Shown here: one piece after another, positions 13,713 through 22,507 of the stretch
How positions within the stretch are numbered: position 1 is the first letter of the stretch
Layout of the letters: each line of letters opens with the position of its first letter
Source of the DNA: Candidatus Alistipes faecavium
GTDB taxonomy: Bacteria > Bacteroidota > Bacteroidia > Bacteroidales > Rikenellaceae
Reading direction: 5' to 3'
Assembly: GCA_019118605.1 (NCBI GenBank)
Contig: DWYP01000007.1
Location: forward strand, 1 to 64,000
Length of the DNA stretch: 64,000 nt
Notes under the pieces: model-generated
Told to the model about the DNA's origin: nothing
The model's input: the letters and a program-made list of their open reading frames with translations, nothing else
The model's database searches: none
Made by a program: the position numbers and the translations under genes

Positions 13713-14669
13713 ATGAACGTTGTCGACATCATCCATGAGGCGATCGCTTCGCACCGCACGCGATTTGCCTTCGAGCTGCTCCCGCCGCTCAAGGGCGACG
13801 GCAGCCAGAAGATCTTTGCCGCCATCGAGCCGCTGATGCCCTACGACCCGGCCTACATCAACATCACCTTCCACCGCGAGGGAATCAAGGAGACCCTGCG
13901 CGAGGACGGGGGCATCGACTGGCACGTCGTACGCCGCCGTCCCGGGACGGTCGGCATCTCGGCGGCCATTCAGCACCGCTACGGCGTGGAGGTCGTGCCG
14001 CACCTCATCTGCGGGGGGCTCTCGAAGTACGACATCGAGGACACGCTCATCGACATGGACTTCCTCGGGCTGCACAACGTCCTGGCCCTGCGCGGCGACC
14101 GCTCGCAGAACGAACGCCGCTTCATGCCCCACCCCCAGGGGCACGCACACGCCATCGACCTCGTGCGCCAGATCGCCGACATGAACCACGGACGATTCAT
14201 CGACGGGGAGGTCGAGGAGTGCCACCACTCGAAGTTCTCGATCGGCGTGGCGGGCTATCCCGAAGTGCACTTCGAGGCCCGCGACATCACCTCCGACATC
14301 GCACACCTCAAGGCGAAGATCGACGCCGGGGCCGAATACGTCGTCACGCAGATGTTCTTCGACAACCAGAAGTATTTCGACTTCGTGCGCCGCTGCCGCG
14401 AGGCCGGCATCTCGGTGCCGATCATCCCGGGCATCAAGCCCATCTCGACGCTGCGCCACCTGGAGGTGCTGCCCGAGACCTTCAGTGTGAAGCTCCCCGA
14501 GGAGCTCGTACGCGAAGCAAAGGCCCATCCCGACCACGTCCGCGAGGTCGGCGTCGAATGGGCCATCGCCCAGAGCCGCGAACTCATGCAGGCCGGAGTC
14601 CCGGTGCTGCATTACTATACGATGAGCCGCACGACGAATATCCAGCAGATCGTCCGCGCGCTCTTCTGA
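13713..14669 (+). CDS. metF: 5,10-methylenetetrahydrofolate reductase
   Basis: FAD enzyme that makes 5-methyl-tetrahydrofolate, the methyl donor for MetH. The 318-residue protein starts MNVVDIIHEAI. It has the catalytic glutamate at Glu21 in FAFELLPP (equivalent to Glu28 of the E. coli enzyme), the NITFHREG strand, the LRGDRS loop, and QMFFDNQKY near 210-220. The ATG at 13713 lies eight bases past the metH stop; longer in-frame extensions run through metH and are spurious. It ends in TRTTNIQQIV, typical of the family. It is the middle gene of a five-gene run. Confidence 0.97.
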   Translation: MNVVDIIHEAIASHRTRFAFELLPPLKGDGSQKIFAAIEPLMPYDPAYINITFHREGIKETLREDGGIDWHVVRRRPGTVGISAAIQHRYGVEVVPHLICGGLSKYDIEDTLIDMDFLGLHNVLALRGDRSQNERRFMPHPQGHAHAIDLVRQIADMNHGRFIDGEVEECHHSKFSIGVAGYPEVHFEARDITSDIAHLKAKIDAGAEYVVTQMFFDNQKYFDFVRRCREAGISVPIIPGIKPISTLRHLEVLPETFSVKLPEELVREAKAHPDHVREVGVEWAIAQSRELMQAGVPVLHYYTMSRTTNIQQIVRALF

Positions 14670-14683
14670 AAAAACACTCCTTC

Positions 14684-15799
14684 ATGATGGATCCCGTCAC
14701 CTTCCGCCGCCACCTGCATGCGCATCCCGAACTCTCGTTCCGGGAGCACGAGACCGCGGCATTCATCTCCCGGCAGCTCGCCGACCTGGGCGTCGAACAC
14801 CGCCCCGTGGCCCGCACCGGCATCCTCGCCACCCTCCGGGGCGACAAGACCCCCGAGGGCGACCGACGCGCCGTGGTGCTGCGCGCCGACATCGACGCCC
14901 TGCCGATCACCGAGCAGTGCGACGTGGCGTGGCGCTCGCAGAACGAAGGCGTGATGCACGCCTGCGGACACGACATGCATGCCGCCGTGCTGTTCGGCGC
15001 GGTGCAGCGGCTGGCCGCCGCACGCGACTTCCGCGGCACGGTGCTGGCCCTCTTCCAGCCCGGCGAGGAGTGCAATCCCGGAGGGGCGTCGCTCGTGCTG
15101 GCCGAAAAGCCCTTCGAGGGGTATGACATCCGCGCCGTCATCGGCGAGCACGTCGAACCGCAGCTCGAAGTCGGGACCCTCGGGTTCCGGGCCGGAAAGT
15201 ACATGGCCGCGAGCGACGAGATCCGCTTCCGCATCCACGGAACCGGGGGCCACGGAGCCATGCGCCACCTGCTGAAGGATCCCGTGGCCGCGGGGGCCGA
15301 ACTCCTCACGCGCCTGATCGCCCTCAACGGCGAGGAGTGCGTGCTCTCGATCGGCCGCGTGGAGGCCCCGGGCGCCACGAACGTCATTCCCGACGAGGTG
15401 CGCATGGAGGGGACCCTGCGGACCTTCGACGAGCGCGAGCGCACGATCATCCACCGCCGCATCGGCATCATCGCCGCCGACATCGACGCCCGCCACGGCG
15501 TGCGCACCGACGTCGACATCAGCCACGGCTATCCGTGCGTGGTCAACGACGAGCTGCTCGTCAAGCGCGCCGTGACGCTCGCCAAAGCCGACTCCCTGAA
15601 GGTCGAGATGCTGCCCCTGCGCACCACGGCCGAGGATTTCGGATTCTACTGCCGCGAGTATCCCTCGATCTTCTACCGGCTGGGCGTGGGTGCCGCCGCC
15701 GGACGCACCCACACCGCAACCTTCGCACCCGACGAACGGGCCCTCGATACGGGTATCGCCTTCATGCGGCACCTGGCCCTGGAAATTCTGGAAAAATAA
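14684..15799 (+). CDS. M20D-family amidohydrolase
   Basis: Metal-dependent peptidase-fold amidohydrolase of the hippurate / N-acyl-amino-acid / indoleacetyl-amino-acid hydrolase group. The 371-residue protein shows RRHLHAHPELSF at the N-terminus, the metal-binding HACGHDMH motif (Cys94, His96, His99), and GEECNPGGA containing the catalytic and metal glutamates near 128-129. A His in GTGGHGA sits in the dimerisation lid, and a last His lies near the C-terminus in TAEDFGFY...THT. The ATG at 14684 lies 14 bases past metF. The exact acyl-amino acid substrate cannot be read from sequence. Its place between metF and rnr does not point to a pathway. Confidence 0.85.
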   Translation: MMDPVTFRRHLHAHPELSFREHETAAFISRQLADLGVEHRPVARTGILATLRGDKTPEGDRRAVVLRADIDALPITEQCDVAWRSQNEGVMHACGHDMHAAVLFGAVQRLAAARDFRGTVLALFQPGEECNPGGASLVLAEKPFEGYDIRAVIGEHVEPQLEVGTLGFRAGKYMAASDEIRFRIHGTGGHGAMRHLLKDPVAAGAELLTRLIALNGEECVLSIGRVEAPGATNVIPDEVRMEGTLRTFDERERTIIHRRIGIIAADIDARHGVRTDVDISHGYPCVVNDELLVKRAVTLAKADSLKVEMLPLRTTAEDFGFYCREYPSIFYRLGVGAAAGRTHTATFAPDERALDTGIAFMRHLALEILEK

Positions 15800-15805
15800 C
15801 AACCG

Positions 15806-18055
15806 ATGAATAAAAGCAAAAAACAACAGCGCGCGCCCAAAAAGGGGCAGAAAAACAACCGCGCGGAGATCATTCTCCACCTGCTCAGGGATTTTCCCAA
15901 CACGCAGTACACCCTGAAATACCTCGCCTCGGTCTCCGGAGGCGCCTCGAAGGAGGGACGGCGCGAGACCTTCGAGATCCTCAGCCGGCTCTTCGACGAA
16001 GGGATCGTCGAGGAGTGTTCGCGCGAGAAGTACCGCCTCTCGCAGCAACACCGCCCCCACTACGAGGGCGTCGCCGACATGACGCAGTCGGGTGCCGTCT
16101 ACGTCCGCGTCGAGGGGCTCGACAACGACATCTTCGTCAACCCCCGCAACACCGCCAACGCCCTCGACGGCGACCGCGTGGAGGTGGCGGTGCTCCACCG
16201 CGGGCGCGACGGGAAGTTCGAGGGTGAGATCACCCGCATCCTCGAGCGAAACCGCAAGACCTACGTCGGAATCGCCGAGGTCGGCGCCCACCAGATCTTC
16301 GTGCGCGCCGATTCGCGCCGCATGCCCATGGACATCTACCTCCCGAAGCGCGACTGCCCCGAGGTGCACGACGGCGAGAAGGTCGTCGTGCGCATCGTCG
16401 ACTGGCTGCCCGGAAGCAAGAGCCCCGTGGGCGAGCTCGTCGAACGCCTCGGCGTCGCGGGCAACAACGACACGGAGATGCACGCCATCCTGGCCGAATA
16501 CGAACTCCCCTACCGCTTCGACGAGGAGGTCGAAGAGGCCGCGAAGGCCATCGACGGGAGCATCACGGCCCGTGAGATCGCCGCACGCCGCGACTTCCGC
16601 AAGGTCACGACCTTCACCGTCGACCCCGCCGACGCCAAGGATTTCGACGACGCCCTCTCGGTGCGCAGGCTCCGCGACGGCGTCTGGGAGATCGGCGTGC
16701 ACATCGCCGACGTCACGCACTACGTGAAACCCCACTCGGTGCTCGACGACGAGGCCGTCGAACGCGGCACGTCGGTCTACCTCGTGGACCGCACCGTCCC
16801 GATGCTCCCCGAGCGGCTCTCGAACGAGCTCTGCTCGCTGCGCCCCAACGAGACGAGCCTCTGCTTCTCGGCCGTCTTCACCCTCAACGAAAACCTCGAC
16901 ATCCTCGAAGAGTGGTTCGGGCGCACGGTCATCCATTCCGACCGCCGCTTCACCTACGCCGAGGCCCAGGAGGTCATCGAGACCGGCCGCGGAGACTTCG
17001 CCGAGGAGATCCTCACGCTCAACCGCCTGGCACAGCAGATGCGCCAGAAGCGTTTCAAGGCCGGGGCCATTTCGTTCGAGCGCGAGGAGATGAAGTTCCG
17101 CCTCGACAAGGACGGGAAGCCCCTGGGCGTCTACTTCAAGGAGCAGAAGGAGGCTAACCAGATGATCGAGGAGTTCATGCTGCTGGCCAACCGCCGCGTC
17201 GCGGAGTTCTGCAGCCACCGCCAGAGCGAGAAGGGCCGCGCCGTGCCCCGCACGATGGTCTACCGCGTGCACGACACCCCGAGCGAGGAGAAGCTCGACC
17301 GATTCCGGCAGTTCATCCTCCGCTTCGGACACATCTTCAAGGCCTCGAAGGGCCGCGCCGTGGCCAAGGAGATGAACAAGCTCCTCAAGCAGGTGAAGGG
17401 CTCGACCGAGGAGAACGCCGTCACGACGATGGCCGTGCGCTCGATGGCCAAGGCCTACTACTCGACCGACAACATCGGACACTACGGACTCGCATTCCCC
17501 TACTACACGCACTTCACCTCGCCGATCCGCCGCTACCCCGACATGATGGTCCACCGCCTGCTGGCCCACTACCTCGCCGGAGGCAAGTCGGCAGACAAAG
17601 AGCAGCTCGAAGCGCTTTGCGAGCGCGCCTCGGAGCGTGAGATCGTGGCCGCCGAGGCCGAACGCGCCTCGATCAAGTACAAGATGGTCGAGTTCATGAA
17701 GGCCCACATCGGCGAGGAGTTCGACGGACACATCTCCGGGCTTTCGGAATGGGGCGTCTACGTCGAGCTGGACGAGACGCACATCGAGGGCATGTCGTTT
17801 CTGCGGGACATCGAGGGAGACTTCTTCCAGTTCGACGAACAGCTCTACGAGATCATCGGCCGATCGACGGGACGCCGCATGACGCTCGGAGACGCCGTGC
17901 GCGTACGCGTGAAGCGCGCCGACCTGCAGAAACGCCAGCTCGACTTCGAGCTCCTGCTCCCGGGCGTCGCGCCCCGCACGAAGGAGGACGACCGAGGCCG
18001 CAGCCGCGGGGCATCGCCCAAGGTGCGCACCTCCGCCCGCCGCAAGGGCCGGTAG
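15806..18055 (+). CDS. rnr: Ribonuclease R
   Basis: Processive 3'-5' exoribonuclease of the RNase II/R family that degrades structured RNA. The 749-residue protein has a lysine-rich start, a winged-helix-like region (about 20-75), two cold-shock domains (about 80-230), the RNB catalytic domain with the DPADAKDFDDAL motif near 272-283 that supplies metal-binding aspartates, and a C-terminal S1 domain (about 645-725). A basic, unstructured tail ends in RRKGR. The spacing of six bases from the amidohydrolase places it as the last gene of the operon, and a perfect terminator follows at 18172. Confidence 0.95.
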   Translation: MNKSKKQQRAPKKGQKNNRAEIILHLLRDFPNTQYTLKYLASVSGGASKEGRRETFEILSRLFDEGIVEECSREKYRLSQQHRPHYEGVADMTQSGAVYVRVEGLDNDIFVNPRNTANALDGDRVEVAVLHRGRDGKFEGEITRILERNRKTYVGIAEVGAHQIFVRADSRRMPMDIYLPKRDCPEVHDGEKVVVRIVDWLPGSKSPVGELVERLGVAGNNDTEMHAILAEYELPYRFDEEVEEAAKAIDGSITAREIAARRDFRKVTTFTVDPADAKDFDDALSVRRLRDGVWEIGVHIADVTHYVKPHSVLDDEAVERGTSVYLVDRTVPMLPERLSNELCSLRPNETSLCFSAVFTLNENLDILEEWFGRTVIHSDRRFTYAEAQEVIETGRGDFAEEILTLNRLAQQMRQKRFKAGAISFEREEMKFRLDKDGKPLGVYFKEQKEANQMIEEFMLLANRRVAEFCSHRQSEKGRAVPRTMVYRVHDTPSEEKLDRFRQFILRFGHIFKASKGRAVAKEMNKLLKQVKGSTEENAVTTMAVRSMAKAYYSTDNIGHYGLAFPYYTHFTSPIRRYPDMMVHRLLAHYLAGGKSADKEQLEALCERASEREIVAAEAERASIKYKMVEFMKAHIGEEFDGHISGLSEWGVYVELDETHIEGMSFLRDIEGDFFQFDEQLYEIIGRSTGRRMTLGDAVRVRVKRADLQKRQLDFELLLPGVAPRTKEDDRGRSRGASPKVRTSARRKGR

Positions 18056-18171
18056 CGAGGGGCCGCGGCCGGAAGCCCCGGAGACAGAAAATCCCGGGCC
18101 GACAGATCTTAAGGCCAACAAATCCGGCACGATCAGTCCCCCGCGCCTTCGCAGTCCGGCCCGCCGCCGTT

Positions 18172-18213
18172 CAACGCAAAAACCCGCCTCCTCGGAGGCG
18201 GGTTTTTGCGTTG
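18172..18213. terminator. Bidirectional terminator between rnr and the V-ATPase operon
   Basis: Perfect 20-bp inverted repeat with arms 18172-18191 and 18194-18213 and a two-base loop. The GC core CCCGCCTCC/GGAGGCGGG is flanked by A5 on one side and T5 on the other, so it can stop transcription arriving from either convergent unit. Confidence 0.92.
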
Positions 18214-18225
18214 GGCCGCAGTGGA

Positions 18226-18681
18226 TCAGATGGCGCCGGCGATCAGGAAGATGGCAGCCACCGTCAGAATGGCGTACAACTCCGGGAAGGCCGCAAGGAT
18301 CAGCGTCTTACCCATTACATCGTGGCCGTTGCCGATGGCAGCGATACCGTTGGCGCAGATCTTTGCCTGATAGTACGACGAGGCCAGGCAGACAAGACCC
18401 GTCAGCAGGCCCGCGCCGAAAATGGCCGCACCCTGCAGCAGCGTCATCGAGTCAGTCAGGAAGCTCTTGATGATGAAGTAGCCCACGAATCCGTAGAGAC
18501 CCTGCGAACCCGGAATGGCCGAAAGAATCATGTAGCTACCGAAGGCGCCGCCGTTCTTCTTCATGGCGCCGACCGATGCCTGGCCGGCGACGGAGGTGCC
18601 GATACAGCTCGCTACTCCCGAAAGGCCTACCATCAGCGCTACGCCGATATAGCCCATAATAATTGCAGTTGTTGTTTCCAT
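18226..18681 (-). CDS. ntpK: V-type ATPase subunit K (proteolipid c ring)
   Basis: Rotor-ring subunit that carries ions across the membrane. The 151-residue protein is a fused pair of hairpins with four transmembrane helices (about 6-30, 48-72, 84-106, 126-150). The ion-carrying carboxylate Glu134 is in helix 4 (FPELYAIL). The second helix has no acidic residue but contains Ile56, Ser59 and Gln60 in an I-P-G-S-Q motif, and helix 3 has Gln105. These correspond to Leu61, Thr64, Gln65, Gln110 and Glu139, the sodium-binding set of the Enterococcus hirae ring. This supports sodium as coupling ion, by inference. It is the last gene of the operon, 44 bases below subunit I. Confidence 0.93.
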   Translation of the reverse strand: METTTAIIMGYIGVALMVGLSGVASCIGTSVAGQASVGAMKKNGGAFGSYMILSAIPGSQGLYGFVGYFIIKSFLTDSMTLLQGAAIFGAGLLTGLVCLASSYYQAKICANGIAAIGNGHDVMGKTLILAAFPELYAILTVAAIFLIAGAI

Positions 18682-18725
18682 AGTTCTTTTTGATTGTTTT
18701 TCAGTTATTTGTTTGTTATTTGTTG

Positions 18726-20570
18726 TCAGTTTTCCTCCCCGCGGATCTTCCGCAGCGGCTCGAACGAGCGCATCGACATCTCGAAACCGGCGTTCTTGTA
18801 GAACTCCACGAACGTGAGTCGCATCGGGTGCACGAACGACGAGATCGTCGACATGAAGAGGTTGATGCCGTGGCCCACCAGAAGGATCGGGATCATGATC
18901 AGCAGACGTACCAGGATGTTGGCTCCCTCGGGAACGAATCCCGCCGCCAGGGCGTTGAAGACCGTGGCAAGGATGCCGCCCGAAAGTCCGATGGCGAACA
19001 GTCGGATGTACGACAGCACGTCGGAGAGGATGCCCGTGAGATTATTATAGGTATCCCACAGCCCGAGCCCGAAGTTCACGAAGGGGTTCTTGCCCGGGGA
19101 GTTGAAGAAGAGCATCAGCACCACACCCACGCCGAGCGTCGCGTAGAACGCCGCGGAAGAGGTCGTATAGAACGGAATCACCCACGAGGGATCGAGCATC
19201 GGAAGTCCTCCGGCCACGCTCACGCCGAAGATGACCAGCAGCCACCCCAGCGAGGCCAGCGAATAGCGGAAACCCGCCGTCGCCGAGATCATGATGACCT
19301 TGAGCAGCATGCCGAACATGATCTGGATCAGTCCGATAGCCAGGGCGATGGAGAAGAATTTCCCCTGGAAGTCGAAAAACGGAACCCCGGGGAACCACTC
19401 CTTCATGCTGATGCCGAAGAACGATCCGCAGAAGAGTCCGAAGACCACGGTCATCGCGCCGCACAGCGTGGCGAACCATGCCGCCTGGCGCATCATCCCC
19501 GGCTTGCGGTTCTTCACGAGCATCCACGCGCCCAGCAGGGTCAGGATCGCTCCGTAACCCGCATCGTTGAGGCAGATGCCGAAGAAGAGCATGTAGAACG
19601 GGGCAAAGAAGGGCGTGAGATCCATCGTACCGTACTTCGGATGCGCGTACATGTCGCCCACCAGCTCGAAGATCCGCGCGAAGCGGTTGTTCTTCAGTTT
19701 CACGGGCGTATCGTCCTCGGGAGTCGGGTCGCTCTTGATCCACACCACATTGGGATACTCCTCGAGCAGGGCGTCGACACGGTCCGAGGTCTCCTTCTCG
19801 GCCCAGCCCTCCAGCACCAGCAGCGTCCCTTCGGCCTCCGTGCGGGCCGTAGCCTCCACACGTACGCCCTGCAGGCGCTCCTTGAGCGTGCAGCCGTAGG
19901 CCGCCAGTTCGCGCTCCGTGGCCGCCACGCGCGAGAACTCCGCGTCGAGGGTCTTCAGACGCTCCTGCTCCGCAGCAATGCGCCGCTCGGCCTCGCGGAT
20001 ATCCATGCGCGGGGTCTTCATCTCCTGGGCGTCGAGCGAGATCTCCGCCTCGGGAGCCCCCACGACGACGAACCATACGGTGGCGTCCGTGCGGCTGATC
20101 TCCGAGACGGTATAGCGTTCCGACCACTCGGCGATCTGCTTGTCGAAGGTGCTGCGCGGCGTAGAGAAGTAGTGCAGCACGATGCCCTGGTCGGAAAGCT
20201 GCTGGAGACGTTCGGCGTCGAACGCCCCCCACGGGCGCAGCTCCTCGGCCGCCTTTTCGAGCCGCGCGATCTCCGCACGGATCGAGGCCGCCTGCTGCTG
20301 CGCGGCCGCATAGCGGGCATAGGCCTCCTCGCCCGAGGCGAACGGCGCGGCCTGTGCGTCGCAGCGGCCTTCCTCGGCGCGGAACGCCTTCAGGAACTCC
20401 GCGGCCTTGGCGCATCCCTCGATGTCGAGAAGCAGCTGCCGGTCCGCCTCCGAAGGCTCCCAGCCCGTGGTGGTGATGTCGACAAGCCCCAGCTCACGGA
20501 GCTTTTCGATGAAGTCCTCACTCTGCGCCGCGTAGAGCACCAGGTCGTATTTGATCATCTTGGCAATCAT
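18726..20570 (-). CDS. ntpI: V-type ATPase subunit I (membrane stator a subunit)
   Basis: Stator subunit that forms the ion half-channels next to the K ring. The 614-residue protein has a cytoplasmic N-terminal half with alpha/beta segments and long charged helices (about 85-290). A membrane domain of about seven to eight helices runs from roughly 330 to the end, including FFGICLNDAGYG and a final SFVHPMRLTFVEFYKNAGF motif. That C-terminal motif is diagnostic of the V/A a-subunit family. Its length is short compared with eukaryotic a but normal for bacterial NtpI. Its start overlaps the stop of subunit D by four bases. Confidence 0.94.
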   Translation of the reverse strand: MIAKMIKYDLVLYAAQSEDFIEKLRELGLVDITTTGWEPSEADRQLLLDIEGCAKAAEFLKAFRAEEGRCDAQAAPFASGEEAYARYAAAQQQAASIRAEIARLEKAAEELRPWGAFDAERLQQLSDQGIVLHYFSTPRSTFDKQIAEWSERYTVSEISRTDATVWFVVVGAPEAEISLDAQEMKTPRMDIREAERRIAAEQERLKTLDAEFSRVAATERELAAYGCTLKERLQGVRVEATARTEAEGTLLVLEGWAEKETSDRVDALLEEYPNVVWIKSDPTPEDDTPVKLKNNRFARIFELVGDMYAHPKYGTMDLTPFFAPFYMLFFGICLNDAGYGAILTLLGAWMLVKNRKPGMMRQAAWFATLCGAMTVVFGLFCGSFFGISMKEWFPGVPFFDFQGKFFSIALAIGLIQIMFGMLLKVIMISATAGFRYSLASLGWLLVIFGVSVAGGLPMLDPSWVIPFYTTSSAAFYATLGVGVVLMLFFNSPGKNPFVNFGLGLWDTYNNLTGILSDVLSYIRLFAIGLSGGILATVFNALAAGFVPEGANILVRLLIMIPILLVGHGINLFMSTISSFVHPMRLTFVEFYKNAGFEMSMRSFEPLRKIRGEEN

Positions 20571-21175
20571 AGCAATGCGCCCTCCCCGGCCTGTTGTTGT
20601 TTGGTTTTCACAATCTTCTGGGCGGATTTCGAAAGGTTCTCCTCATCCTCCATGAAGCGTTTGATCTTGCGTATGGCGTCCTCGTACCCGGGTATCTGGA
20701 CCTTTTCGTACAAGTTCACCTTCTGAGTGGTCTTCCGGCGGGCGAAATCCAGCAACTCCATCTTCCGGTTATAGACCTCGAAGTCGAGTCCCAGACGCGC
20801 CAGCCGCTTGAGGATGTCAATGCCGTCGGCATACCACACAGGTGCTGAAAAAAGGTCGTAGGGCTTCTCCTCGAAGCGCACCTCCTTCAGTACCGGCGTG
20901 CGTACGCCCGCGATCTTCTGGATCGCAAGGTCCACGTCGGCGATACGCAGCAGGCTGCCGTCGAACTCGCCCCACAGCTGCACCATGTAGTCGTACTCCC
21001 CTTGCAGGGACTCCAACTGCCGCCGGTACTCCAGGGACGTGTCCTTGGCCTTCTTCACTTCGGAGCGCAGCGCCGACTCCTTACTCTTGATCGTAGGGAG
21101 CGCCTTCTGACGCATCTTCAGCTGCTTGCCGAGTTCGCCGAGCGAGGTTTTGTTATATTGAAACTTGATGGCCAT
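20567..21175 (-). CDS. ntpD: V-type ATPase subunit D (central shaft)
   Basis: Central rotor stalk that couples A3B3 catalysis to the K ring. The 202-residue protein begins with FQYNKTSLGELGKQLKMR, the usual long N-terminal helix, and ends with a C-terminal helix rich in Lys/Glu (about 150-200). Its predicted antiparallel coiled coil fits the family, and length matches bacterial NtpD. It overlaps ntpI by four bases and follows ntpB by six, so these genes are translationally linked. Confidence 0.92.
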   Translation of the reverse strand: MAIKFQYNKTSLGELGKQLKMRQKALPTIKSKESALRSEVKKAKDTSLEYRRQLESLQGEYDYMVQLWGEFDGSLLRIADVDLAIQKIAGVRTPVLKEVRFEEKPYDLFSAPVWYADGIDILKRLARLGLDFEVYNRKMELLDFARRKTTQKVNLYEKVQIPGYEDAIRKIKRFMEDEENLSKSAQKIVKTKQQQAGEGALL

Positions 21176-21181
21176 CGTGCA

Positions 21182-22504
21182 TTACGCCTCCTTCCAGTAT
21201 TTCTTGATAAGCTCTTCCTTGATGGCAACCTCCTCCTTCGAGAAGTACTTCGCGAAGAGGCCCCAGGCCGTGTCGAGCATCTCCGTGATGTCGATGTTCA
21301 CGTCGATGGCAAGCAGCCGCTCCGAATAGTCGTGGGCGAATTTCAGCGCACGCTCGTCGTAGTCCGAAAGGTCGAAACCGTTCTCGAGTTTCGTCTTGGC
21401 GTTCGCCGCATCGGCGTACAACCGCACGCAGGCGTTCATCACCTGCGGATGATCCTCGCGGGTCTTCTTGCCGATCACCAGCTGCTTCAGACGCGACAGC
21501 GAACGGAACGGGTCGACGATGACCTTTCCCGTATCGGAGTCGTTGCGAAGGAACAGCTGTCCCTCGGTGATGTAACCCGTGTTGTCGGGAATGGCGTGCG
21601 TGATGTCGCCGCCCGAAAGCGTCGTCACCGCGATGATCGTGATCGACCCGCCGTTGGGAAGCTGCACGGCCTTCTCGTAGATCTTCGCAAGGTCGGAGTA
21701 GAGCGAGCCCGGCATCGAGTCCTTCGACGGAATCTGATCCATACGGTTCGATACGATGGCAAGGGCGTCGGCGTAGAGCGTCATGTCGGTCAGCAGCACC
21801 AGCACCTTCTCGCCCTTGTCCACGGCGAAGTACTCGGCAGCCGTCAGCGCCATGTCGGGAACCAGCAGTCGCTCCACGGGAGGATTCTCCGTGGTGTTGA
21901 CGAACGACACGATGCGGTCCAGCGCCCCGGCGTTCTCGAAGACCGACTTGAAGTAGAGGAAGTCGTCGTTCGTGAGGCCCATGCCGCCGAGGATGATCTT
22001 GTCGGCCTTGGCGCGCAGCGCCACGTTGGCCATCACGGCGTTGTAGGGCTGATCCGGGTCGGCGAAGAAGGGGATCTTCTGGCCCGTTACGATCGTGTTG
22101 TTGAGGTCGATGCCCGCGATACCCGTGGCGATGAGCTCCGAAGGCTGCAGTCGCTTGAAGGGATTCACCGTCGGGCCGCCGATCTCCCGCGCCTCGCCCT
22201 CGACGATCTCCCCGCCCTCGAGCGGCTCGCCGTAGGCGTTGAAGAAGCGTCCGGCAAGGGCGTCCGAAACCCGCAGCTTCGGGGGCTCGCCGTGGAAGAC
22301 GACCTGCGAGTCGGTCGAGAGCCCCTCCGTGCCGGCGAAGACCTGCAGCGTGACGTTCTCGCCCATAATCTTCACCACCTGGGCCAGCTTCCCACCCACG
22401 GTGGCCAGCTCGTCGTTGCCCACGCCCGTGGCACGCAGCGTCACGGTCGCCTTGGTGATGTTGTCAATCCTGGTGTATATTTTCTGAAAAGCTCGTGTTG
22501 TCAT
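21182..22504 (-). CDS. ntpB: V-type ATPase subunit B
   Basis: Non-catalytic nucleotide-binding-fold subunit of the A3B3 head. The 440-residue protein has an N-terminal beta barrel, an ATPase-fold core with ATGIAGIDLNN and QKIPFFADPDQPYN, and the GSITIIAVTTLSGGD segment. The catalytic P-loop lysine motif is absent, as expected for B. The C-terminal helical domain ends in EELIKKYWKEA. It sits three bases after ntpA. Confidence 0.95.
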   Translation of the reverse strand: MTTRAFQKIYTRIDNITKATVTLRATGVGNDELATVGGKLAQVVKIMGENVTLQVFAGTEGLSTDSQVVFHGEPPKLRVSDALAGRFFNAYGEPLEGGEIVEGEAREIGGPTVNPFKRLQPSELIATGIAGIDLNNTIVTGQKIPFFADPDQPYNAVMANVALRAKADKIILGGMGLTNDDFLYFKSVFENAGALDRIVSFVNTTENPPVERLLVPDMALTAAEYFAVDKGEKVLVLLTDMTLYADALAIVSNRMDQIPSKDSMPGSLYSDLAKIYEKAVQLPNGGSITIIAVTTLSGGDITHAIPDNTGYITEGQLFLRNDSDTGKVIVDPFRSLSRLKQLVIGKKTREDHPQVMNACVRLYADAANAKTKLENGFDLSDYDERALKFAHDYSERLLAIDVNIDITEMLDTAWGLFAKYFSKEEVAIKEELIKKYWKEA

Positions 22505-22507
22505 GGC

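Noticed and set aside
14615..18130. A long antisense frame opposite the amidohydrolase and rnr genes
   Set aside because: Same shadow effect; no domain, and both sense genes are complete with catalytic motifs.
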